Shown: positions 1 to 5,511 of the stretch, piece after piece
Position numbering within the stretch: the stretch's first letter is position 1
Layout: the number at the start of each line of letters is the position of its first letter
From: Mucilaginibacter sp.
Lineage (GTDB): Bacteria; Bacteroidota; Bacteroidia; Sphingobacteriales; Sphingobacteriaceae
Assembly: GCA_028288315.1 (NCBI GenBank)
Contig: JAQBNY010000051.1
Location: forward strand, 1-5,511
Direction of reading: 5' to 3'
DNA length: 5,511 bases
Translations under genes and position numbers: made by a program
Notes under the pieces: model-generated
The model's input: the letters and a program-made list of their open reading frames with translations, nothing else
The model's database searches: none
What the model was told of the DNA's origin: nothing

Positions 1-77
1 GGAATTGCTAAAATTGTTAGTATTTTTATGCTCATAAAATTAGTAATTATTTTTTAACCGGCAAATTTTTTTATCAA
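1..77. other. AT-rich leader upstream of the GIY-YIG gene
   Basis: Strongly AT-rich non-coding stretch holding the presumed promoter of the plus-strand gene. A TTG at 14-16 and partial TAnnTTTG-like sequences around 41-51 are present, but their spacing is poor, so no promoter is called. There is no Shine-Dalgarno before the ATG at 78. Confidence 0.4.
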
Positions 78-440
78 ATGAAGAGGTTCGTTTATATCAT
101 TACAGACAGAAACAGGAAAAATTTACACGTAGGTATGTGCACAGACCTGTTGAAAACCATTAAGTTTTATGGCGATATGCCCACTTTGTTTTTTGACAGT
201 GCGCAGCAGCTAAACCGTTTAGTATATTTTGAAGAGATAAATACCGAGGCGCAGGCGATGGAACGTTTTAAACAGGTAAGCACTTATACAAGGCCACAAA
301 AAGAAAAAATGATTAGACCAGTTAACCCTGATTGGATTGACCTTACTGCCGGCTTAAATTTTGAAAGCGGTATAAGAGTAAGGCCATCCACTTACGGACG
401 GCCTTCTATTCACCCAACAAGAAGAGCTGTTACTTTTTAA
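78..440 (+). CDS. Degenerate GIY-YIG domain protein, 120 aa
   Basis: Small cytosolic protein with no signal peptide or membrane segment. It resembles the short stand-alone GIY-YIG (YhbQ/UPF0213-like) family. The GIY element is VYI at residues 5-7 and the YIG element is HVG at 17-19. They are followed by a DLLKT stretch (23-27) where the family usually has DLxRR with the catalytic Arg. The second half matches the family better: NRLVYFEE (46-53), a Glu at 62 aligned with the metal-binding Glu, and NPDWIDL (83-89). Tyr6 and Glu62 are kept, but the YIG Tyr is His17 and the Arg position is Lys26, so nuclease activity is doubtful. The tail from about residue 96 is basic and looks unconserved. The start ATG follows an A/T-rich leader without a Shine-Dalgarno, as is usual in Bacteroidota. 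The 3' end overlaps convergent msrB by 11 bp. The biological role is unknown; the fold assignment is fairly secure. Confidence 0.8.
   Translation: MKRFVYIITDRNRKNLHVGMCTDLLKTIKFYGDMPTLFFDSAQQLNRLVYFEEINTEAQAMERFKQVSTYTRPQKEKMIRPVNPDWIDLTAGLNFESGIRVRPSTYGRPSIHPTRRAVTF
380..405 (-). terminator. Hairpin after msrB, inside the GIY-YIG gene
   Basis: Read on the minus strand, AAGGCCGTCC pairs with GGATGGCCTT around a 6-nt loop. The result is a 10-bp stem with one G-U wobble, starting 25 nt after the msrB stop. On the plus strand the same position is an A-C mismatch, so the full stem forms only in the msrB transcript. The tract that follows (actcttata) is only moderately T-rich, so termination may be weak. 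The hairpin lies within codons 101-110 of the opposing gene. Confidence 0.45.
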
Positions 441-918
441 TAAATTTTAAAGCACCGGAATTCATGCAAAATCTTTTGCCGCCCCTGTCTGCAGGGCCGT
501 CATCAAATACATGACCAAGGTGTAAGCCTGTGCTTTTTTCAATAACCTCATCACGGCTCATGCCGTAGCTGTTATCTCTTACAATTTCAACTTTGTTTGG
601 GTCAACGGCCTTTACAAAGCTGGGCCATCCCGTGCCGCTGTCATATTTATCAGCCGAGCTGAATAAGACCTCTCCGGTTGCGGCGCTTACGTAAACGCCT
701 TTTTCGTGATTGTTATAATACGCGTTTTTATATGGTGGTTCGGTACCACGGTTCACCATTATTTCATACTCGTTTGGGGTAAGCTTCTTTTTCCACTCCG
801 CAGCAGATTTGCTTAATCTCCTGTTTTCCTGTGTGTTTTTACTTTGCCCGTTTATATTGTTGCAACCAACAGCAGCGCAAATGCTTACTATTAAAATAGC
901 CAAAATTGATTTTTTCAT
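430..918 (-). CDS. msrB: Lipoprotein peptide-methionine (R)-S-oxide reductase MsrB
   Basis: Reduces the R-epimer of methionine sulfoxide in oxidised proteins. The N-terminus is a lipoprotein signal: Lys2-Lys3, a hydrophobic core, then AVGC with lipidated Cys19. The mature enzyme should therefore sit on the periplasmic side of a membrane. The SelR/MsrB domain spans about residues 40-160: LTPNEYE (46-52), GTEPPY (58-63), SGTGWPSF (94-101), HLGHVFDDGP (133-142), and RFCMNS (149-154) with catalytic Cys151 and Asn153. Both zinc CxxC pairs are absent (Ser78/Thr81 and Glu127/Thr130). The usual resolving Cys of SGCGWPSF is Thr96. The only cysteines are 14, 19 and 151, so the mature domain is a zinc-free, one-cysteine type. 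The length of 162 aa fits a standard domain plus a lipoprotein leader and linker. The ATG has an A/T-rich leader (ataattaa). The gene lies downstream of the large barrel gene but after a strong terminator, so it probably has its own promoter. Identification is very secure. Confidence 0.95.
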   Translation of the reverse strand: MKKSILAILIVSICAAVGCNNINGQSKNTQENRRLSKSAAEWKKKLTPNEYEIMVNRGTEPPYKNAYYNNHEKGVYVSAATGEVLFSSADKYDSGTGWPSFVKAVDPNKVEIVRDNSYGMSRDEVIEKSTGLHLGHVFDDGPADRGGKRFCMNSGALKFIKK

Positions 919-1031
919 TTAATTATCTGTTTTAAGTACTAATGAAACTATCCTGAAATGATGTTTTCATAATATGAATCTACGAAAAATTGTATCAGGT
1001 AGATTGTCACGGTATGGTCTGATTATATGAT

Positions 1032-1059
1032 CAAATGAAAGACAAAGAATAAAGGACAA
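1032..1059 (-). promoter_or_regulatory. Candidate Bacteroidota promoter for msrB
   Basis: On the minus strand a TTG (1057-1059) is followed after 17 nt by TTCATTTG (1032-1039), which matches the Bacteroidota -7 element TAnnTTTG at 5 of 6 fixed positions. It lies between the upstream gene's terminator and msrB, where a promoter is needed, and would leave a leader of about 105 nt. The motif is short and the region AT-rich, so a chance match is possible. No other clear signal was seen in the 919-1069 spacer. Confidence 0.3.
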
Positions 1060-1069
1060 AAGATGGCAT

Positions 1070-1097
1070 AAAAAAGCGCAGCTCTAAGAGCCACGCT
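1070..1097 (-). terminator. Intrinsic terminator of the peptidase-propeller-barrel gene
   Basis: Minus-strand RNA folds AGCGUGGCUC against GAGCUGCGCU with a UUA loop. This is a 10-bp stem with two adjacent wobble pairs (U-G, G-U), followed directly by a run of U (1070-1075). It starts 35 nt after the stop codon at 1132-1134. On the plus strand the wobbles become two mismatches (CA opposite CA) and the A-run is on the wrong side, so the terminator is directional. It should separate the 1058-aa gene from msrB. Confidence 0.85.
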
Positions 1098-1131
1098 AAT
1101 TTAAAGTCATAAATCTAATATCAAAGTTAGC

Positions 1132-4100
1132 TTACCATCCTGGTGCAAAGGTTAAACCGAACACCGGCTTTTTAACGTCGGTACGGTTAAAAGGGAATGC
1201 ATAGTAAGGCTCTAATACAAAGTAGCCAAATATATTTACACGTAATGATACACCCGCGCTTAATGCTGGTACACGCTGGTTGGTATTATAAAGTGTTGCG
1301 CCGCTTGTAGGGTCAGTGCCCACAGCGTCAGGCGCCTTTTGAAATTTTATCTGGTTGCCTTTGTTCCAGGCTAAACCTGCATCAAAAAAGAAGTTAAGAT
1401 CGCTAAATAAGAATTTTGATTTTATGACTGCCAGTTTCTCCGGGCCTGTAAAAGGCAAGCGCATCTCAAAATTGGCCACTGCAATTCGGCTGCCCGATAA
1501 TTGGTCAATTGTAAATCCGTTAGTATTTACATTTTGAGAGTTATAAAAGCTTTGAGGTTCGTAACCACGTATTAAAAAAGGGTAACCTACATACAACGGA
1601 TACAGATTTGTGGCATTATCACCAATACGCCCATATCCATATAGCCTTGCAGCAAAGGTAACAGGTGCAGCCCTTACGTATTTGCGCAGATCAATGGTAG
1701 GAGCAAAGAAGGTGTAAGTGCCAAAATTGTAAGTAGCATCTAAACGGTAGCGATAACCATTTAGGGGAGCCGCAATGCCAAAATAAGAGTTATCGCCAAC
1801 TAAAGCTGTGTTTACATGATAAATTTGGAAAGGCTTTAAATCAAAACCGGTTTCGCTTTTAAATTGGTCACGACTGATTTTGTGTTTCTTGAAGTCAATT
1901 GCGTTTCCAATTGTTATTTGATCTACACCATTAACAGTAGTAGTGGTATATGGATAATATGTGCTGTAACGGTCAACCCGATAGGAATAGTTTGCCGCAC
2001 CTGTACCAACTTCGGTACGTAACGATCTTGAAAGGGGATAAGAAGCAAAGGCCTGAACAGCATCCTCAAAAGTGCGGATGATATCAGTACGTTCTTCATA
2101 AACAGGAATTGTTTTGCCGTTATAATCGAGCGTTGAAAATGCGGAACTGAACGTACCCGACTGGTAGGGGATATGAGATGCACCTACACCAAAGTTCCAG
2201 CGCCCTTCCTGGTTAATGTAAACTACCTGCCCGCCAAAATCATATATTTCGCCGTTTACCGCGGCGCCCGCATATATTTGGTTGCGACCTAAAATATCAC
2301 TAAATACACCCTGTATACCGCTTGATAAACCTGTTCCGTAAGTGCCAACTGAAGCGCCTACACCGTTACTTGCTAAATAATCAAGTTTAAATTTAGGCTT
2401 ATAAGGTATGTTTTTGATTGAGTCGACAGGTATTTTAGGATAGGCTAAAAAGTTATTCAGGTTACTATTAATCATATCTACACCCACAGCACGCGGCGGT
2501 GGCAGCATGGCAGCATCAAAATTGGTAGCGCTGCTATCAACGGTTATAGGTTTAAAATCGCTAACCTTTGCATTATAGATACTGTATTTTTGTTTACGGT
2601 AGTAGGAGTAAATAATATCATTATTATTTGATACACTTAAAGCCGGTGAGAACTCTGTTATACCGCTAATACCTGTAAACAAGTCCGTCATTTGTTCAAC
2701 CTTGCCGGTGCTTAATGTGTACCTGTACAAATTACGGAACCCATCCCGGTTAGATAGGAAATAAACCTGTGTACCGTCTGATGAGTACATTGGGTTTAGG
2801 TTGTTAGCGCCATTAAATATTTTAATATCAGTTATTTTACCTGTAGCAAGGTCAAGTTCGGCAAGGTTAAATGATATATCTTGTGATAAATGTGTATCAT
2901 AAGTTGATCTGTCGCTCGAGTAGATAATCTTTTTACCATCTTTTGAAAAGCTTGGCTGATAATCAGAGTATTTATCGTTAGTTATTTGGGTGACCTTCCG
3001 GGTGTCAAAGTTATACAGATACAGATCGCCCTGGCCTTCTGATAATCCCTGGAATACTACACTCTTACCATCAGGCGACCACGAAACATTACTAAACTGC
3101 TCGGCTTTGCCCATTGAAATATCATTCAATACACGCCCGTTAGGCACCTCAACAACCAGCAGCCTGTTGCGCCCTTTGCTGAACACGCTAAAGGCGAATT
3201 TTTTACCATCAGGCGACCACGCGCCAGACGATTCTATAAAATTAAATTCATCAATATGCGTGTTAGATACCTTGCTTGTTAGCCGCTTTATTATCCTGCC
3301 TGTTTGCGCATCGGCCAGATAAAGATCAATACTGAACAGGCTTTTTGATGACAGAAAGGCAAGGTACTTACCATCCGGACTAACAGATGGCGCAACAGTA
3401 AGATCGCCGCCAACTTTATCATCAATAATGCGCTTACCAACCGGGGTTTGCGTGGTATCTTTTAAATAAGGCTTATAGGTTTGTTCAATTGAATTTTTCC
3501 ATAAACGGGATAATGTTTTATCATCATACCCAAATGTGCGCCTTATGCCATACTCAAGGCCAAAGCGCGCGGTATTTTTAAAAAAAGGAACAATAATGGT
3601 ATCGCCATAGGTTGAGCCTAAAAATGACCAAAAGGCCTCGCCGTAACGGTAGGGGAAATATTTATTAGACTCCGTCAAATCTCTTATGGTAGGAATATCA
3701 TGGTTCAAATAAGCATCACGCATCCACATGGCAGTGTAAGCGTCTTTTTTACCCAATGAAAGGTATTCTGCCATACCTTCAATCATCCATAAGGGCAGGT
3801 TACCAATGTTCTCAAAATTGGCTGAATCTTTACCCAGTAAAGTATGATATTGAAACGCATGAACCAACTCGTGGCCAATTACGTGGCGGGTAGTTTGGTT
3901 GGTTTCCATAACCGGCATTACCACCCGGTTTTTAAGGCCCTCTGTTATACCACCTGTACCTACACTTATTTCGCCTTCAATTGCGGTGGTTTGCTGAAAA
4001 TCCGGGTGATTTGCATATAATATGATAGGGTTAGGTTTGTTAAAGGTATCACGAAATACTTGCTGGTGCAAAGTGTACCACAACTCGCTCTCCTGTGCAA

Positions 4101-4308
4101 AGCGTTTAATCATACTATCGTTTTTAATGTAATAGTATATCTCGAAATGCGGTGTTTTAAAAACCTTGAATTTTAGGTTTTTGTAACGTACTTTGTTTTG
4201 CCCGAAGTATTGTGCTTTAGCCTGTTGATTAAACAACAATGATGCTGTAAGGCACAATAATATAAAAGGATATTTTATTAACTTATTGAGCGTATAAAGT
4301 TTATTCAT
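1132..4308 (-). CDS. Exported zinc-peptidase / PD40 propeller / Omp85-like barrel fusion, 1058 aa
   Basis: Predicted outer-membrane protein in three parts. A signal peptide covers residues 1-32 (hydrophobic core, cut after AKA). Residues 40-285 look like a gluzincin (peptidase-MA-like) domain: HELVH at 146-150 gives two zinc His and catalytic Glu147, and WMIEGMAEY (174-182) supplies Glu177 as likely third ligand. Residues 300-585 form a TolB/PD40-type propeller with blade signatures at 310-314, 365-369, 411-415 (SPDGK), 455-459 (SKDGK) and 510-512 (SDG), plus a possible sixth near 553-570. After a Pro-containing linker (603-640), residues 640-1058 alternate like beta strands. This part has the Omp85 lid-loop motif FLIRGYEP (911-918) and a final strand ending FAPGW, with aromatic Trp1058. 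No POTRA repeats were recognised. Automated annotation would probably call it a TolB-like or PD40 protein. Substrate and function are unknown; the domain order is well supported. Confidence 0.88.
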   Translation of the reverse strand: MNKLYTLNKLIKYPFILLCLTASLLFNQQAKAQYFGQNKVRYKNLKFKVFKTPHFEIYYYIKNDSMIKRFAQESELWYTLHQQVFRDTFNKPNPIILYANHPDFQQTTAIEGEISVGTGGITEGLKNRVVMPVMETNQTTRHVIGHELVHAFQYHTLLGKDSANFENIGNLPLWMIEGMAEYLSLGKKDAYTAMWMRDAYLNHDIPTIRDLTESNKYFPYRYGEAFWSFLGSTYGDTIIVPFFKNTARFGLEYGIRRTFGYDDKTLSRLWKNSIEQTYKPYLKDTTQTPVGKRIIDDKVGGDLTVAPSVSPDGKYLAFLSSKSLFSIDLYLADAQTGRIIKRLTSKVSNTHIDEFNFIESSGAWSPDGKKFAFSVFSKGRNRLLVVEVPNGRVLNDISMGKAEQFSNVSWSPDGKSVVFQGLSEGQGDLYLYNFDTRKVTQITNDKYSDYQPSFSKDGKKIIYSSDRSTYDTHLSQDISFNLAELDLATGKITDIKIFNGANNLNPMYSSDGTQVYFLSNRDGFRNLYRYTLSTGKVEQMTDLFTGISGITEFSPALSVSNNNDIIYSYYRKQKYSIYNAKVSDFKPITVDSSATNFDAAMLPPPRAVGVDMINSNLNNFLAYPKIPVDSIKNIPYKPKFKLDYLASNGVGASVGTYGTGLSSGIQGVFSDILGRNQIYAGAAVNGEIYDFGGQVVYINQEGRWNFGVGASHIPYQSGTFSSAFSTLDYNGKTIPVYEERTDIIRTFEDAVQAFASYPLSRSLRTEVGTGAANYSYRVDRYSTYYPYTTTTVNGVDQITIGNAIDFKKHKISRDQFKSETGFDLKPFQIYHVNTALVGDNSYFGIAAPLNGYRYRLDATYNFGTYTFFAPTIDLRKYVRAAPVTFAARLYGYGRIGDNATNLYPLYVGYPFLIRGYEPQSFYNSQNVNTNGFTIDQLSGSRIAVANFEMRLPFTGPEKLAVIKSKFLFSDLNFFFDAGLAWNKGNQIKFQKAPDAVGTDPTSGATLYNTNQRVPALSAGVSLRVNIFGYFVLEPYYAFPFNRTDVKKPVFGLTFAPGW
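3065..3083. repeat. 19-bp repeat copy 1 (PD40 blade codons)
   Basis: The sequence ttaccatcaggcgaccacg occurs here and identically at 3203-3221. Read on the minus strand it encodes the WSPDGK blade signature at Trp410. The copies are 138 bp apart, exactly 46 codons, which is the blade period. This suggests recent intragenic duplication, gene conversion, or strong codon constraint on a repeated motif. Confidence 0.85.
3203..3221. repeat. 19-bp repeat copy 2 (PD40 blade codons)
   Basis: Second exact copy of the 19-bp element, encoding the WSPDGK signature at Trp364 of the propeller. Flanking codons differ between the two copies, so identity is confined to the motif itself. Confidence 0.85.
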
Positions 4309-4310
4309 AT

Positions 4311-4333
4311 ATATGCTATTTATGCAATATGCT
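4311..4333. repeat. Short direct repeat ATATGCT x2 before the barrel-fusion gene
   Basis: ATATGCT occurs at 4311-4317 and 4327-4333, 16 bp apart, with a related TATGCAA between them. The pair sits between the candidate -7 element and the start codon. It could be an operator half-site pair or chance in AT-rich DNA. Confidence 0.3.
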
Positions 4334-4363
4334 AATTTAACTAAAAATGCCTGCGTAAAGCAA
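4332..4363 (-). promoter_or_regulatory. Candidate promoter of the barrel-fusion gene, overlapping the PBP terminator
   Basis: On the minus strand TTG (4361-4363, inside the terminator stem) is followed after 21 nt by TAAATTAG (4332-4339), a 5-of-6 match to TAnnTTTG. Transcription would begin about 15-20 nt before the ATG at 4308, giving a very short leader with no Shine-Dalgarno. Placement is good but the elements are short and the spacer is AT-rich. Confidence 0.33.
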
Positions 4364-4368
4364 GCATT
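4343..4368 (-). terminator. Intrinsic terminator of the PBP1A gene
   Basis: Minus-strand RNA pairs AAUGCUUGC with GCAGGCAUU around a 5-nt loop (UUUAC). This is a 9-bp stem with one wobble, whose 3' side runs into a U-tract (4343-4347). It starts 13 nt after the PBP stop codon at 4382-4384. The plus-strand version has a C-A mismatch at the wobble position, so it favours minus-strand transcripts. Confidence 0.75.
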
Positions 4369-4381
4369 AATGTGACACTAT

Positions 4382-5511
4382 TTATTTGTGTGGCGGAGGC
4401 GTTTTATTTTCCGGATTTTCTTCTGTTGCCGGTGGTGGTACTATCATTGCAGAATCTAATGGCATAGTCAGGCTATCTGTTGTTGTAGTATCTTCCCTTA
4501 TTATTGGCGATGGGCACACATATTCCTTAGTGATTTTAACCCATGGTTTAGGGAATGGCCCGTATGTATAGCCAGATTTTGGATCGGCATAAACCTTTTC
4601 CATAAAGGCGCCAAAAATAGGCAGGGCCGTGTGTGAGCCTTCACCTGTTTCTGATGTGGTGAAGTGTACGCTACGATCATCGGCACCAACCCATATACCG
4701 GTTACCAGGTCTTTAGTAATACCCATGTACCAGCCATCTACATAATCGCTTGAGGTACCGGTTTTACCACCAATTTGGTTATTCTTTTTCCATAGGGTTG
4801 GGTACTCCCAAAGTGCTTGTGAGGTGCCACCCGGTTCTTCCATACCTCCGCGGAACATATAAAGCATTAACCAGGCGGTTTCCTCGCTTAAAACTTTTTC
4901 AGTTTTAAGGGTAAACTCTTCTATCAAATTTCCTTTTTGGTCGGTGATTTTGGTTACCAGCAGCGGATCAACTTTTTCACCTTTGTTAAGGAACGTACTA
5001 TAGGCACGTACCATTTCAAATACCGATACATCATTTGAGCCCAATGATACAGATGGTACTGATTTTAGCGGACTTTCGATACCTATTTTGTGGGCATACT
5101 GTACAATTTTATCCCAACCTACATGCTCGGTTACCTGTGCGGTAATAGAATTTACAGATTTACCCATTGCCCAACGTAATGACATTTCTTGGTAAGAGAA
5201 GTGGAAGTCGGCATTATTAGGTTGCCAAACATCATCTTTGCCATTGTCTTTATACTTAATGGTCACCGGTTTGTCGGTAAACTTATCGCATGGGGTAAAG
5301 CCATTATCTAAAGCGGTTACATAAGCAAACGGCTTAAAGGTAGAACCCGCCTGGCGCTTGGCCTGATTTACGTGATCGTAATTAAAAAATTTATGATCAA
5401 TACCACCAACCCAAACTTTTATTTTTCCGGTGGATGGCTCCATAGTCATCATACCGGTGTTTAATATTTTGGTGTAATATTTTATAGAATCTACACTTGA
5501 AAAAGTAGTAT
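4382..5511 (-). CDS. mrcA: Class A penicillin-binding protein 1A, C-terminal transpeptidase part (5' end outside window)
   Basis: Bifunctional peptidoglycan synthase; only its crosslinking half is visible. The frame stays open from the Met codon at 5450-5452 to the window edge, adding at least 19 residues (ending KILNTG) that match the usual lead-in to this domain. That Met is therefore internal, and the glycosyltransferase domain must lie beyond 5511. Numbering from it, all three active-site motifs are present: STFK at 37-40 with nucleophile Ser37, SVN at 99-101, and KTGTSSDYVDGWYMG starting at Lys230. Substrate-pocket context such as GSNDVSVFEMVRAYSTF (138-154) is also typical. After about residue 318 the protein ends in a Thr/Pro/Glu-rich low-complexity tail containing PPP twice. 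It would be anchored in the inner membrane with this domain in the periplasm. A terminator follows the stop. Family assignment is very secure; the symbol follows the E. coli-style name. Confidence 0.95.
   Translation of the reverse strand, partial: TTFSSVDSIKYYTKILNTGMMTMEPSTGKIKVWVGGIDHKFFNYDHVNQAKRQAGSTFKPFAYVTALDNGFTPCDKFTDKPVTIKYKDNGKDDVWQPNNADFHFSYQEMSLRWAMGKSVNSITAQVTEHVGWDKIVQYAHKIGIESPLKSVPSVSLGSNDVSVFEMVRAYSTFLNKGEKVDPLLVTKITDQKGNLIEEFTLKTEKVLSEETAWLMLYMFRGGMEEPGGTSQALWEYPTLWKKNNQIGGKTGTSSDYVDGWYMGITKDLVTGIWVGADDRSVHFTTSETGEGSHTALPIFGAFMEKVYADPKSGYTYGPFPKPWVKITKEYVCPSPIIREDTTTTDSLTMPLDSAMIVPPPATEENPENKTPPPHK

Noticed and set aside
78..440. Homing endonuclease or mobile-element nuclease
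   Set aside because: It is a short stand-alone domain with altered catalytic residues, and no intron, inverted repeats or target-site duplication is visible nearby.
1355..1537. Plus-strand 60-codon open frame
   Set aside because: Lies wholly inside the well-supported barrel region of the minus-strand gene and shows no family features.
1923..2183. Minus-strand 86-codon frame
   Set aside because: Out-of-frame shadow of the barrel domain; its apparent hydrophobic stretch follows from shifted reading of beta-strand codons.
2990..3322. Plus-strand open frame of 110 codons with repeated PSGDH
   Set aside because: It is antisense to the propeller; the repeated PSGDH is just the reverse reading of the SPDGK blade codons. 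No credible start context or independent protein signature.
1132..4308. Canonical TolB of the Tol-Pal system
   Set aside because: TolB is about 430 aa, with no HExxH domain or C-terminal barrel, and no tolA/Q/R or pal gene is adjacent; only the propeller is shared.
4386..4689. Small open frames on both strands within the PBP gene (4386-4571 plus, 4501-4689 minus)
   Set aside because: Shadows of the transpeptidase coding sequence; the Gly/Val-rich plus-strand one is the reverse of the Pro/Thr-rich tail.
5450..5452. Met codon as the true start of the PBP gene
   Set aside because: The frame is open to the window edge and the extra residues match the conserved lead-in of class A PBPs; a transpeptidase without its N-terminal anchor would not function.

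Overview
The window looks like chromosomal DNA from a Bacteroidota bacterium, most likely Sphingobacteriaceae (Mucilaginibacter/Pedobacter type). The reasons are moderate AT-richness, A/T-rich start contexts with no Shine-Dalgarno, promoter-like sequences of the Bacteroidota TTG/TAnnTTTG type, and the style of the proteins. The genus assignment is inferred from family resemblance, not from a search.

Layout, left to right: a small plus-strand gene for a degenerate GIY-YIG-fold protein (78-440) meets a minus-strand msrB (430-918) tail to tail, and the two overlap by 11 bp. A 213-bp spacer follows, holding a strong minus-strand terminator (1070-1097) and a weak msrB promoter candidate. Next is a very large minus-strand gene (1132-4308, 1058 aa). 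It encodes an exported protein with three parts: a HExxH zinc-peptidase-like domain, a PD40/TolB-like beta-propeller, and a C-terminal Omp85-like outer-membrane beta-barrel. A 73-bp spacer contains a second minus-strand terminator and a possible promoter overlapping it. The right end is the transpeptidase half of a class A penicillin-binding protein (PBP1A), whose 5' part runs off the window at 5511.

The three minus-strand genes all concern the cell envelope: peptidoglycan polymerisation/crosslinking, an outer-membrane peptidase/barrel, and lipoprotein repair of oxidised methionine. Each has a hairpin after its stop codon, so they look like separately terminated neighbours rather than one tight operon. 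All three hairpins are fully paired only in the minus-strand transcript, through G-U wobbles.

The most interesting object is the peptidase-propeller-barrel fusion. It has no recognisable POTRA domains and carries its soluble modules in front of the barrel, as in type V secretion passengers or OMP quality-control enzymes. No mobile element, CRISPR array, tRNA or rRNA was seen.
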